Assembly: GCA_001916065.1 (NCBI GenBank)
Contig: MNRS01000018.1
Location: 124,001 to 188,000, forward strand
Origin: Clostridium sp. 28_17
GTDB taxonomy: Bacteria; Bacillota; Clostridia; TANB77; CAG-508
Length of the DNA: 64,000 bases
Direction: 5' to 3'
Positions 1 to 10,500 of this stretch are shown here, piece by piece. Below the pieces are notes generated by a model. It searched no databases. It worked only from the letters and a program-made list of their open reading frames with translations, and was not told the DNA's origin. Position numbers and translations under genes: made by a program. Each line of letters begins with the position of its first letter. The stretch's first letter is position 1.

Positions 1-173
1 ACTTTTACACTTATTGCTCCACCACCTGCTGTGCTATCAAATTCTTTGCTTGATAATTCCTCTTGTGATTTTTGCATTTCTTCTTGCATTTTTTTGGCTT
101 GTTTCATTAAATTATTCATATTCATTCCGCCAAATCCTCCCATACCTCCTGGGAATCCTCCTCTTTTTGACAT
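1..173 (-). CDS. ybaB: YbaB/EbfC nucleoid-associated protein, N-terminal part
   Basis: The first 57 codons are visible; the rest lies beyond the left edge. The product opens with a Gly/Met-rich stretch ([16 protein letters not shown]) followed by [20 protein letters not shown], the typical start of the YbaB/EbfC family, small dimeric DNA-binding proteins that coat the nucleoid. The ATG at 171-173 has a strong GAGGAGG ribosome binding site about 8 bases upstream. It lies 18 bases after the dnaX stop on the same strand, and dnaX-ybaB(-recR) is a widely conserved bacterial order. The family is recognised from sequence; the exact cellular role is family knowledge. Confidence 0.9.
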   Translation of the reverse strand, partial: MSKRGGFPGGMGGFGGMNMNNLMKQAKKMQEEMQKSQEELSSKEFDSTAGGGAISVK

Positions 174-191
174 TATAAATTCCTCCTCTTT

Positions 192-1886
192 CTACATAAT
201 ATTAAATGGAATATTAGACTCATTTGCTAATTTTTGAATATCATCCTCAGGCCTATATTCTTGAACCTGATTTTGCATATTTTCTACATACTTAATTTGC
301 ATATCCTTACCACAAGCCATAGAAATCAAACTAGACAATTCTCCAATATTTTCCTGTTTGTTCAAAACAGTTTTTCCAAAAGCAGTCATTCCTTTTGGAA
401 AATTTATAGCAACAGTTGTATCATTTAACTGCTCTGCACTTGTGTTCATCAAATTTGTATATAAAACGATTTTTCCATTTTGTTTTAAATCATTTACAAT
501 TTTAGGCCAACTTTTACTTAAATCATTTGAATATTTTTTTGTTGTTGTACTTGCTCTAACGGTTGTAGACTTACTATTACCAATATTGTTTGGCATTGTA
601 CTTGTGTTCATTCTAGCATTTGCGCCCATACTCATTTTAGGGCCAACTCCATTATTAACAACTGCATTAGTGCCAATGTTAGAACCATTATAGTTTGCTG
701 GTCCAACATTATAATTGATATTGTTATTTTGTGTAACATTCATTTTTCCTGATTTTAAGTAATTTTCTATTTTTTCAAGTCTTTCTTCAACATCTCCACC
801 AGTACCAATTTCTTTACTACATAATTTTATGATACCTGCTTGGAATACTATTGTTTTTTGTGTTGACCATTTCATATCATTTTCTAAATTTGACAATTCA
901 TAAATCAAATTTACTAATTTTTCTTTTGTGACTTTATCTGCTAAAGTTTTGATGTTAGAAATTTCTTCTTCATTATATAAATCGGCTTTTCCAGAAGATT
1001 TGTATATTAAAACATCTTTTACATATTTAATAATTTCCCATAAAAAATTATTTAAATCTTTGCCTTGATTTAGTATTTCGTCCATACTTGATAAAGCCTT
1101 ATCAATATCATATTCGACAATAGCTTCAACTATGCTATGAACATATGTTATTTTAGGAATTCCAACTAAATCTTTTATTTTATCTTCGTCAATTTTGTTT
1201 TCTCCGTCTTGCACACATCTTTCTAAAATTGATAAAGCATCTCTCATTGCGCCTTCTGCAAGAACTGCAATTATTTTTAGTGCTCCTTCAGAAATTTCTA
1301 TGTTGCTTTCCTTGCAAACAATTTCTAGCCTTTTTATAATATCTTCATTTGAAATTCTTTTAAAATCAAACCTTTGACATCTTGAAAGTATTGTTGCTGG
1401 CAATTTTTGAGGTTCTGTTGTTGCTAAAATAAATTTTACGTGTTCAGGTGGTTCTTCTAATGTTTTTAACAGTGCATTAAATGCCCCTGGTGAAAGCATA
1501 TGAACCTCATCTATTATATATACTCTATATTTTGCTTTTGTAGGTAAAAAATTGACCTCTTCTCGTATGCTTCTGATGTCTTCTACACTATTGTTTGATG
1601 CAGCATCCATTTCTACTATGTCTGTAAGTGAACCGTTTAATGCTCCTTTACAGATTTCGCATTCGTTACATGGTTCACCGTCTTTTGGGTTTAAACAGTT
1701 TATTGCTCTTGCTAAAATTTTTGCAGATGATGTTTTTCCTGTTCCTCTTCCTCCATTAAATAGGTATGCGTGTCCCACTCTGTCTGCCATGATTTGGTTT
1801 CTTAGTGTTTTTGTAATGTGTTCTTGCCCTACGAGTTCTGAAAATGTTATTGGTCTGAATTTTCTATAAAGAGCTGTGTACCCCAT
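192..1886 (-). CDS. dnaX: DNA polymerase III subunit gamma/tau
   Basis: 564 residues. This is the clamp-loader ATPase that loads the sliding clamp during replication. The N-terminus YTALYRKFRP is diagnostic. Walker A GGRGTGKT lies near residues 45-52, a zinc-binding cluster CNECEIC near 73-79, and Walker B with IIDEVHML near 125. The AAA+ core is complete and the SRC arginine-finger region (LSRCQRF) is present. The C-terminal tau-like part (about 380-480) is a low-complexity Asn/Gly/Met/Thr linker before a short conserved tail. The ATG at 1884-1886 follows an AAAGGATGTGAG ribosome binding site. It sits between the SRP RNA gene and ybaB. Confidence 0.97.
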   Translation of the reverse strand: MGYTALYRKFRPITFSELVGQEHITKTLRNQIMADRVGHAYLFNGGRGTGKTSSAKILARAINCLNPKDGEPCNECEICKGALNGSLTDIVEMDAASNNSVEDIRSIREEVNFLPTKAKYRVYIIDEVHMLSPGAFNALLKTLEEPPEHVKFILATTEPQKLPATILSRCQRFDFKRISNEDIIKRLEIVCKESNIEISEGALKIIAVLAEGAMRDALSILERCVQDGENKIDEDKIKDLVGIPKITYVHSIVEAIVEYDIDKALSSMDEILNQGKDLNNFLWEIIKYVKDVLIYKSSGKADLYNEEEISNIKTLADKVTKEKLVNLIYELSNLENDMKWSTQKTIVFQAGIIKLCSKEIGTGGDVEERLEKIENYLKSGKMNVTQNNNINYNVGPANYNGSNIGTNAVVNNGVGPKMSMGANARMNTSTMPNNIGNSKSTTVRASTTTKKYSNDLSKSWPKIVNDLKQNGKIVLYTNLMNTSAEQLNDTTVAINFPKGMTAFGKTVLNKQENIGELSSLISMACGKDMQIKYVENMQNQVQEYRPEDDIQKLANESNIPFNIM

Positions 1887-1921
1887 ATTCTCACATCCTT
1901 TATAATATACAAAGTATTTTT

Positions 1922-1944
1922 ATGAGAGGTTTTTGTACCTCTTA
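1922..1944 (-). terminator. Hairpin after the SRP RNA, possible terminator
   Basis: A stem AGAGGT / ACCTCT with a short A-rich loop follows the SRP RNA on the minus strand, before dnaX. The run after it is TAAAAAT rather than a clean T tract, so it may be a processing or weak termination signal; dnaX may be partly read through from the SRP promoter. Confidence 0.35.
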
Positions 1945-1949
1945 TAATG

Positions 1950-2080
1950 TAAAAATTTAATCCCTCTATAGAGAACACTCCACATAAAGATTTGCTACTT
2001 ATTGCTGCTTCCTTCCGGACCTGACAAGATTCGTAGGTCTCTATTGGATTGCTCTCTATACAGAGATTAAATTTTCTACC
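1950..2080 (-). ncRNA. ffs: Signal recognition particle RNA, small bacterial type
   Basis: The minus strand carries the universal SRP domain IV core, with GGTCCGGAAGGAAGCAGC between 2003 and 2022 and the matching AATAAGTAGCAA side after it. The two ends pair as a long stem (AAAATTTAATCTCT near 2063-2077 with AGGGATTAAATTTTT near 1951-1966), closing one rod-like RNA of about 130 nt. No Alu domain of the long Bacillus type is evident. It binds Ffh and directs membrane-protein targeting. A near-consensus promoter lies directly upstream. The ends are estimated from the stem. Confidence 0.93.
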
Positions 2081-2086
2081 TAACGT

Positions 2087-2115
2087 ATTATATAATGAGT
2101 TACAAAAAATATCAA
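2087..2115 (-). promoter_or_regulatory. Sigma-A promoter of the SRP RNA
   Basis: TTGATA (2110-2115), exactly 17 bases, then TATAAT (2087-2092) on the minus strand. Transcription would start near 2080, at the base of the SRP stem. Confidence 0.8.
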
Positions 2116-2174
2116 GTACTTTTTAAATAGTTTTTTTAATAAATTTTTGCTATTTGCAATTTATAAATTTATAT

Positions 2175-2307
2175 ATATGAAATTAATCATTTATTTATTT
2201 TGAAGTGATTCGGGAGGACCGTTCAAAAATTCTCAAAAGTTGTTAAACTTTTGTTAGAATTTTTTGAATGGGGCAACAAAAAAATAAATAAATCATTAAT
2301 TTCATAT
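2175..2307. repeat. Long imperfect foldback, nested inverted repeats
   Basis: The outer arms (2175-2201 and 2279-2306) are about 27 bases long and nearly perfect reverse complements of ATATGAAATTAATCATTTAT. Inside lies a second stem (TTCAAAAATTCT, CAAAAGTT and their complements, 2222-2268) around a GTTA loop. Two unpaired G-rich bulges (GATTCGGGAGGACC and GGGGCAAC) separate the stems. No ORF with a ribosome binding site is visible on either strand. It could be a small MITE-like foldback element or a structured RNA. Confidence 0.6.
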
Positions 2308-2354
2308 TAAATAACTTATAAACAATGAATAACAAAAATTTATTAAAAACTTAT

Positions 2355-3107
2355 TTACATTCTTTTAAAAACAATATTTTCAGAATCAGTATTTTCTTTA
2401 CTTTGAATACCATCATCAACAACATTACCAATTGGTAATTCCAAATTAACATTTGCTTTATAGCTCTTATTAGAATCCAAATTAATATTAATATCAAATG
2501 AAACATTAAACTTCAAATCATCATTATTAATAGCCAATTTTTTAAGCAATTCATTATGATTTATCTCTCCATCTTCATTTGAAGTATAATTTCCCAAATC
2601 CTCGATTACATATCTAAAAACCACAAGTCCTCCTTGGTTTGCAATTTTCATATCTTTTATACTTGAGTCCATATCGCCTTTATATTCTATGCTTTCTACT
2701 TCATTTTCTGCACTATTTTTAAATATTACAGTATCTAAATTTGAATCCGGTTTTAGTAATTTTAATTTTCCTACTTTTGGTGATTGTGTAATATTAAAAT
2801 TATTTAATATTACACTTGAGATTGTTTCTGTGTATTTATATTCTTCGTTTTTCTTGATGTATACGTATATATCATTGTTTTGATTTACTTTTAAATTCCA
2901 TTTGTTTTCTGTGTCTTCTACGTCTGTTCCGTCTACATTACTTATTACTGACATTTTTGATATGTTGAATGGTGGTTTGCTTTCTCCTTCTACATTGTAT
3001 TTTAGGGCTGTTACACCTGCTACAAATATTATTGCTACTACTATTAGTGCTACCATACTTATATGGAATTGTTTTGTGTTTGTTATTTGTTTTATTTTTT
3101 CTTTCAA
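2355..3107 (-). CDS. Membrane-anchored protein of unknown function
   Basis: 250 residues, not recognised. A lysine-rich cytoplasmic start (MKEKIKQITNTKQF) is followed by one membrane segment at about residues 17-36 and then a hydrophilic, Asn/Asp-rich domain that would lie outside the cell. The start is TTG at 3105-3107, chosen because AGGAGG sits 5 bases upstream and no in-frame ATG is near. It lies 33 bases behind the HipA-like kinase gene on the same strand, so the two are probably co-transcribed. No catalytic motif is visible. Confidence 0.8.
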   Translation of the reverse strand: MKEKIKQITNTKQFHISMVALIVVAIIFVAGVTALKYNVEGESKPPFNISKMSVISNVDGTDVEDTENKWNLKVNQNNDIYVYIKKNEEYKYTETISSVILNNFNITQSPKVGKLKLLKPDSNLDTVIFKNSAENEVESIEYKGDMDSSIKDMKIANQGGLVVFRYVIEDLGNYTSNEDGEINHNELLKKLAINNDDLKFNVSFDININLDSNKSYKANVNLELPIGNVVDDGIQSKENTDSENIVFKRM

Positions 3108-3140
3108 AATTTCCTCCTAATGAATTTTTCAGTCTTAATT

Positions 3141-4043
3141 CTACTTTTTAGAAATCGACTTTATTTTTTTATTATATGCAGGTTTTAATATTTCTTCATA
3201 TTTATCTTTTATTACTAATTTATAAAATCTTTTTCTAATTTCCGTAATACAAGGAATGTTATCAATAACTTCTTCTATTTTATTTATATCAATTTTTGGG
3301 AAAATTCTAATTAATGCCTCTGTACAATCTTCGTTTTCCAATTTTGTAATAAAGTCATAATATTTTATTTTAGAACCTTTATATTTGACAGCAGATGAGG
3401 TATTTTTTATACAATCTCTAAACAACCCTTCATTTTCTAATACTTCTTGCATCTTTTCATCTGTAAATGTTGAAAATAGACAAGAACCACAGTCATATAC
3501 AGGTGCAATCTCTAATTCTTCTGTTTTAATATTTTTTATAAATCCAAAATTTCCATTATGTCTGTCAGTATTTCCAATTAAAGCATCTACAATAAACATA
3601 TCCCAAAAAAATTTTTTAAATGTTTCTTTGTCAATATTGTATGTATTTAAATCTATTATATGTTTTATGTCAGACAAATCTTTCTTTTCACCTTCGGAGT
3701 CTAAACTTGCATTTTCTAATTTTTCAAATTCTATTAATCTTGTATTTGAATTTGTAAAGTCTTTACATGCACAAACATAAAATTTTCTTTCATTTTGAAT
3801 ATAATATCCTAATTCTACTTTTTGAGTTTTTATTCCTATTAGTTCAAATATTTTAGAACCTATGTATTCTGAAAATACATTATTTATGTAGGAAACATTC
3901 AATTTTGGAGACCTATTTGAATCTGGAAATTTGACTAAATATTTTTCGCCATTAAAAATCATTGTTTTTTTCTTTTCACTTCCATTGTATTCTGGCGGAA
4001 TTTCTTTTGCTTCATTAAAATTTATTAAATTAACCACTTTCAT
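3141..4043 (-). CDS. HipA/CtkA-like serine/threonine kinase
   Basis: 300 residues. The key features of the HipA-like kinase fold are present: a lysine in YLVKFP (K38) as the likely ATP ligand; a catalytic loop IGNTDRHNGNFGF with D160 and N165; and a metal-binding YDCGS (D184) in place of DFG. The length matches compact CtkA-type kinases rather than full HipA of about 440 residues, and the usual HipA N-terminal subdomain is missing. AAAGGAGG precedes the ATG. The gene lies 32 bases after a 73-codon gene and 33 bases before a membrane protein gene. HipA relatives phosphorylate translation factors or tRNA synthetases in toxin-antitoxin modules; the substrate here is unknown. Confidence 0.75.
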   Translation of the reverse strand: MKVVNLINFNEAKEIPPEYNGSEKKKTMIFNGEKYLVKFPDSNRSPKLNVSYINNVFSEYIGSKIFELIGIKTQKVELGYYIQNERKFYVCACKDFTNSNTRLIEFEKLENASLDSEGEKKDLSDIKHIIDLNTYNIDKETFKKFFWDMFIVDALIGNTDRHNGNFGFIKNIKTEELEIAPVYDCGSCLFSTFTDEKMQEVLENEGLFRDCIKNTSSAVKYKGSKIKYYDFITKLENEDCTEALIRIFPKIDINKIEEVIDNIPCITEIRKRFYKLVIKDKYEEILKPAYNKKIKSISKK

Positions 4044-4075
4044 TACGTCCTCCTTTCTAAAACTTACAAAAAATT

Positions 4076-4297
4076 TTAAACATTTTCATCTAACCATTGT
4101 CTAACTTCTTCAATTGTATCTGCTTCAACAACTAAATCATCGTCGATTATTTCTGCTCCAATTCTTTCCCATTCGCCTCTGTTGTATCTGCAAATATTGT
4201 ATCCTTTATATACTTCCAATAAGTCATTATATCTTCTTCTCATTGGTCCTTTAAATCTTAAATCCTGGCTTAAATATTCCTTTGGATTGTAAAACAT
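4076..4297 (-). CDS. Small acidic/basic protein upstream of the kinase
   Basis: 73 residues from the ATG at 4295-4297 (MFYNPKEYLSQDLRF), which has GGAG 9 bases upstream. A longer reading to 4387 runs into tRNA-Arg and is rejected. An Arg-rich middle (GPMRRRYNDLLEVY) leads to a conserved-looking half, YNICRYNRGEWERIGAEII, and an acidic end, EADTIEEVRQWLDENV. I do not recognise the family and see no helix-turn-helix. Its position just before a HipA-like kinase is where HipB or HipS partners usually sit, so a partner or antitoxin role is possible but unproven. Confidence 0.7.
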   Translation of the reverse strand: MFYNPKEYLSQDLRFKGPMRRRYNDLLEVYKGYNICRYNRGEWERIGAEIIDDDLVVEADTIEEVRQWLDENV

Positions 4298-4357
4298 CTT
4301 CACACTCTCCTTAGTTTTATAACCATTTTTTAGATAACGTTCTTTTTTAATAAAAAG

Positions 4358-4433
<76 letters not shown>

Positions 4434-4451
4434 GTTTATAAAACCATATAT

Positions 4452-4480
4452 ACTATAACAGATTTTTTCAAAAATATCAA
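4452..4480 (-). promoter_or_regulatory. Sigma-A promoter of tRNA-Arg
   Basis: TTGATA (4475-4480), 17 bases, TATAGT (4452-4457) on the minus strand, about 18 bases before the tRNA. It may also drive the following kinase operon by read-through. Confidence 0.75.
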
Positions 4481-4493
4481 GTGAACATAAATA

Positions 4494-4536
4494 GAAAATC
4501 GGGATTCAGAGTCCTATCCCCGAAATCCCGATTTTT
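4494..4536. terminator. Terminator after the first giant surface protein
   Basis: Stem AAATCGGGATT / AATCCCGATTT around a 17-base loop, with A and T runs on both sides. It ends the giant gene on the minus strand. The same stem sequence recurs at 23,127-23,171. Confidence 0.8.
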
Positions 4537-4542
4537 ATTTTA

Positions 4543-7500
4543 TTATAGAACTAATTTTTTTATTAAAACTATTCCGCATACAATTATTCCTAAACATGTA
4601 ATTCCTAAAATATAATAAATTATAGTATTATCACCTGTTGAAGGAACAACTACGACTTCAACACCATCGTCGTCTAACTCATGAGACTCATCAATTGCAG
4701 TATCACTTGAAACTTGTAAATTACCTGGTGTCATATTAACCCATTTACTGTTTACAATTCCACCATAGAATCTACCAACTGAATTTGATACTTTAACAGC
4801 CTCTGCATAGTTTTTAATATCTACATCTTCTGATGATGCCATAACCTTGCTAGCCTCAACTGGTTCTGTTGCCATTGTTTCTCCTATAGAAATTGTCTTG
4901 TTGCAATCACTTAATAGAATATTTTTTCTAGATTTAACATCATTATAAGCTTTTTCTGTTGTTAAATCCTTGATTTGTTGGTCTGTTGATACATACCAAC
5001 CACCACTTGATTTTGCAACATTTGTATATTCTGTTGGAACCTTTTGGTCTATATAATCAACTATTGTATTAATTGATAATTTAACCGGATTGTCTTTTTT
5101 AGTTCCATATCTATAGTATGCAACATTGTTGTAGTCTTTTTCAGAGTTATTTGTTACATAAATAGTATATTTTATTTCCAAAGTTGCACCTTGAATAATC
5201 TCATCGTCTGCCTCTATCTTTAACTTTCCACCTTTTGGATATGTTACATAGTTCATTGTTTTTAACTCGTTCTCATTTGATGGGTTACCTTCTGCAACTG
5301 TATCTCCTCCAGATAATGTTAGTTTAACATATGTTACTTTTTTGTCTAATTTCAAACTTTGTCTTGGTCTTATTGCAATACCAAAATCTAAGTTTTTGTA
5401 TAATGATGTTCGATTTTCATTCATATTTGTAACTTCATTATTATAGTTCTCTATTGCCATATTCATATTTAATGTTCTTGCAGTCATTTCTTGTTGTCCT
5501 CCACCATTATCATAATCAACTTTCGTACTTGCTATTATTGTTGAATATGTATTATTGATGCTCTTTCTTGTTGCATAATCATCTACTGCTGTTGAATATG
5601 TTTCAATATTAGTGTCTTGATACCATCTATCATTATTGTTTACACTGCCTAAATCGTCCGCTTCTGTATCTCCATATGCATCTCTAAGTGTTTTAGAACT
5701 TATAATTGTTGATTTATAATCTTGTGTTGAAACATTTGCCACTTTATTAGTTTCTTTATAAACTACACTTCCATTTGAGTATGTATATTTAATATAATAC
5801 TTGCCTGGTACAACACCTACAAATTCGTAATATCCATTAGCCTTTGTTGTACATGTTGCAGGTACAGCATTAAGGTTCAATTCTGAAACTGCTTTTGGAT
5901 AAATATATGCCTCTTTTCCATTTGTTTGTTCTATTAATTCAACTTTAACATTTCCAACAGTATTTTCACCATTATCAAATTTTCCGTTACCTTTTCTTTC
6001 TTGATTTGTTAATAAACCATCTGCAGTTTTATCTTCAAATACATAACCTGAAATTGTCTTTGGTTCTTTTAATGTAATTTTCAATTCTGGCGCAGAGTCT
6101 GTATCGTCCTCATATGTATTAATGTCTCCAGGTTTAATATTGTCTGGTGCAGAGTTTTTGTCAATTGCTGCATAATATTTGCCATCACTTGTGTAATTTG
6201 AGTATGATGTTATTTCTGTTACACCTTGACCTATCGCATCGATTCTTGAACCAAGTCCAAATTCTTTGATAATATCATCTTTAATTTGTAGTGTTAAGTA
6301 TACTGTTAATGAGCTTCCTGGTTCTATTTTAACATTACTTAATCCTGTTGTTCTAATTTGTTTGTATTTATTTGCGTCTGCTTTTTCATTCCATGTAATA
6401 TCATGTTTATTTCCATTTTTGTCAATGTAATATGATGAACTATATGTTAATGTATCATTATAATAACGTGCAATCTCATTTGCTGACATATATACAGATG
6501 AACTGTTTTTGATTTCTATTTTATAATTTAAATACATTTTTAATTTATCTTTATCATCAATTTTTCCATTTCCGTTTCCGTCACCTTCTGATGCTGATGC
6601 ATATGCATAGTTTTTGTAAATACTTGTTTCGTAGTTTCTTGGATATTGTTCACTTTCATTTGCTATTTGCTCGTCTGTTTTATTCCATTTTTGTAATTCT
6701 GAGAATATATCTATTCCTTGTTCTGCAGTTCTCTTATTGTAAGTATATGTATGATTATATCCATTAAATGTTAGACCTATATCTTTTAAGTCTGTTGCAA
6801 TTTTCATGTCAGATTGTTGTCTTTTGTAAATACCTAAATTGATTTTTCCAATTTCAGTTACTCCTGCAGACCATGTTGCTAATGAGTGATTTGCTGCACT
6901 TGTTGTTGCTTTTATTGATGCTCCTGTTGAGCCGTTTTGTGCTTCTACTGAGTTTTCTGCACTTTCTACTGTGTATCCTGTGTTGCCTACTAATTCTGAT
7001 GCGTATTTTCCGTTTGTGTATGTTAGGTTATTCATTACTGTTCCTGTTGCATTTCTTGAGTATCCTGTTGTTGTTGTTGTTCCTTTTGCGTTTCCTCCTG
7101 TTATGCTTGCATATTGGTTGTTGAAGTTGTCTCTTGTTGTGTCTCCTTCTATTGCTTTTGATCCATTGTCTTGGTTATGATATGCTACACTTTGATATTT
7201 TAGTCCGTTATATTCGAATTCGATGTATGTATTTGGTAGTTTATCTATTTCGACTTTCTTAAATTTGTAATTTCCATTTTTGTCTGTTTTTGTTGTTTGG
7301 ATTGTGCCATCTTTTGTGCTATTTAGTCTTACTGTTATTCCTTCTATTAATGGTTCTTTTCTATCTGCATCATATAAATCATTTCTTGAGTCTTCTTTAC
7401 CTTCTGTTGCTAGCATATCTTCCCATACATATCCAGATACTTGAATATATATTTGTTTATTTAATACACTTAGGTCTGTGTTTTTACCATTTGTAATTTG

Positions 7501-10500
7501 AGTTGAATCCGGAGTTGCTTTTAATTTGTAATATTCTTGCCATTTTTCAGGTAAAGATGATTCTTCAACATAATATGTTAATTGTTCTGATCCATTCCAT
7601 ACTGGAAAATTATTTATTTTAAATTGTGCATTACCAGATGTTTTGAATTCTTTTGCTGAGCCTTTGTTCCATTCTTCAACATTAAAGTCGTTGTAACTAT
7701 ATTTGCTTATTTCTGCATTTCTTAGATAATATTTTTTTCCATTTTTTTGTATATATATTTTGAATCCTATGTCATTCAGTGGTTCTCCTCCTAATGATGT
7801 GCTTCCTGTGTCTTGGTCTTTTTTGGTTACCGTTAGGTCTCCATATTGTTTGTTTTTAAATGCCGCTGTTGCTGTACCACCACTTGTTACATTTACTGTT
7901 GTTGATTTATTTTCTTGTAGATTTAGTCTGTAATCTGCAGGAGCACCTGTTTCTGTTACAGTATAATTTCCTAATGGTAAGTTTGAAATTGTTATTGTAC
8001 CATTTGCGTTTGTTGTTTTTGTTTCACTATAGTTATTTGGTCCTGTTATTTTAAATGTTGCTCCTGATAGTTTTGTACCTTTATCAGTATCTGTTTTGGT
8101 TATTTGAATATTACCAACTAAACTTTTATTCACAATTATATTAAATAAACCTGTATAATGAGTCGGATATTCATAACTAGTAGAAGATGATATAGTTTGT
8201 CTTCCCATCGTTTGTTGCCTTGACGAATATGTCTTAATAGCCGTCCAAGTCTCATTTGTATCTGTTTTAACCGTAGTAGTAACTGTTGCCTGTTTTTCTG
8301 CCACAAACTCCAATTTACTCAAAGTTTGTATTCCTTCACTGATTGGTATTTTTACATAAAATTCCGTATTAGAACTAACTGATGTTTCTGTATGATTTTT
8401 ATCACAAAATTTAGCATTACTTATTACATCACTATTATTTTGTCCAATCTTTTTTCCATAAATTTTTGCACTATACAAACTAGAATCATATATAATTTTA
8501 AATGGTCCAACATATATATTTTGTCCATCAGAAGTAACGCTACCCGCCTCATTATTTACCGTACCTTTGCTTATTGAAGGATTATTATCTGTTACAGTTG
8601 ATGAAGTTGATGAAGTTGATGAAGTTGATGAACTATATTGCCATGTATTAGGGTGATTTTCCATAGTATAACCAGAATCCGAACCAACCACTCCCATTGC
8701 TCCTCCTGTAGCACAATAAAATACTCCATTTTTTGTATTATTTCCAAAATGTGTATAATGATATGTATAATTCCAGTTGTTACCTTTAAAAGAATCAGTA
8801 TAATCCTCATTCCATAATTTCGTTTTTGTTGAATAATAAAACCATTCATTTGCATTTGAAATATTCACAAATATTATATTTACAACAAATATTGCAAAGA
8901 ATAATGATAAAATTTTAATTTTATTAAATTTTATTTTATTCAATTTTACCAAAATAATTATTCCTGCAATTAATAGCATAATTACCAATATAATACTTGC
9001 ATATATAACAATACCCGTTTTTACAGAAATAACAACTTGTGCCTCTGAATAGTCATCTTCTGTTTTATTTTTATTTCCTTCAACTGAATCTATATCTTTT
9101 AAATTCATTAGATTTGATGTTTTCAATATTTCAGCACCATTTGTAAATGTCCCCATAGAATCTTTTGAAAGTATTTTTGTTAAATAAAGAGTTACACTTC
9201 TAGATTTTCCTGGTTCTAACTTACTTCCTAACATAGAAACATTTGTTAAATTATTTTGATTATCAATGTTCCATCCAGAGTTCAAACTTTTATCAAAGTC
9301 TAGTCCATCTGGTTTATAATCTGCTATTGACTCAATAATAGCATCTACATTTCCTTCATTTTTTACTTCAATTTTATATTCAATAGTTACTTTTGCATTA
9401 TCAACTTTTTTTGCAGGAACTTCAACTTTAGCCAATTTTGAATTATCATATGAATAATTTTCTTCTTGGGTTCCATAAGTTAATTTTACATTAGTAATAT
9501 ACTTATTTAAACTTAAATCATAAGTTCCGTTTTCAACAAGTCCCATATCAATATGAGTTTTGTTTTGATTTGATATATTTATCGTATCTGTAACTCCAAC
9601 TTCTTTTTCATTTCCATCAATACTAACACTTTTATTTATTACATCAGAGTTTATATCATCAGAGGCTGTATTACTTTTATATGTTGTCAACTTATATTTA
9701 CTCGTATCATATTCAAATAATACAATATAATTTCCTTTACCAACACCAGAAAATGTATATTCTCCACTTTGATTTGTTGTTGTTATTTGTTTATTATTGT
9801 CTACTACCACAATTTCATTAGTATCTATATTAAATAGTTTTACAGTGATTCCTGATAATAACATTTCAGAACTTTCTCTAATTCCATTTTTATTTTCATC
9901 TTTCCATACAAGTCCAGATATATTATACTTATTTTCACTTGGATTATCTGGATTTGGGTTATCCGGATTTGGATTATCTGGGTCTGGATTATCCGGATCT
10001 GGATTATCTGGGTCAGGATTATCTGGATCTGGATTATCTGGATCCGGTTCAACATAGTCATATGGTAAAATATAATTTTTTATAACATTTGTTTTAAACG
10101 AACAACTTTCACCATTATATTGATAACTTATTACTCCATAATTAGAAGTTTCTTGTTTTTCATCTATTGCTCTAGGTTTTGCCTTCATTTTAATAGTTAC
10201 ACTTTGTCCATTTGGAATATACATTGGAATTTTCATGTCTTCAACATCATCATATTCTTTTCCATCCGGAATTTCTCTACTTGATAAATCCAAAGTGAAT
10301 TTTTCCTTTTTTGAAGTTACATATTCAGACTGATCGTCAAACATATAAGTTTCGTATTCTGCAGAAATAGGAGACATATTATTATCCAACCAGTCAACAA
10401 ATTGAAATGTGAAAGCTGTTTCAATTGGTAATTTTGATTCATTTTTTATAGTAAAATCATATTCTATAATATCCCCATATTTTAAAGTTTCTCCCTCTTT

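Noticed and set aside
8592..8855. Out-of-frame ORF ending in HQL repeats
   Set aside because: It lies inside giant gene 1 in another frame; the repeat comes from Ser/Thr codon runs of the real gene.
9945..10049. CRISPR-like short repeats
   Set aside because: The 18-base units are contiguous without spacers and encode PDPDNP repeats in frame within the giant protein.
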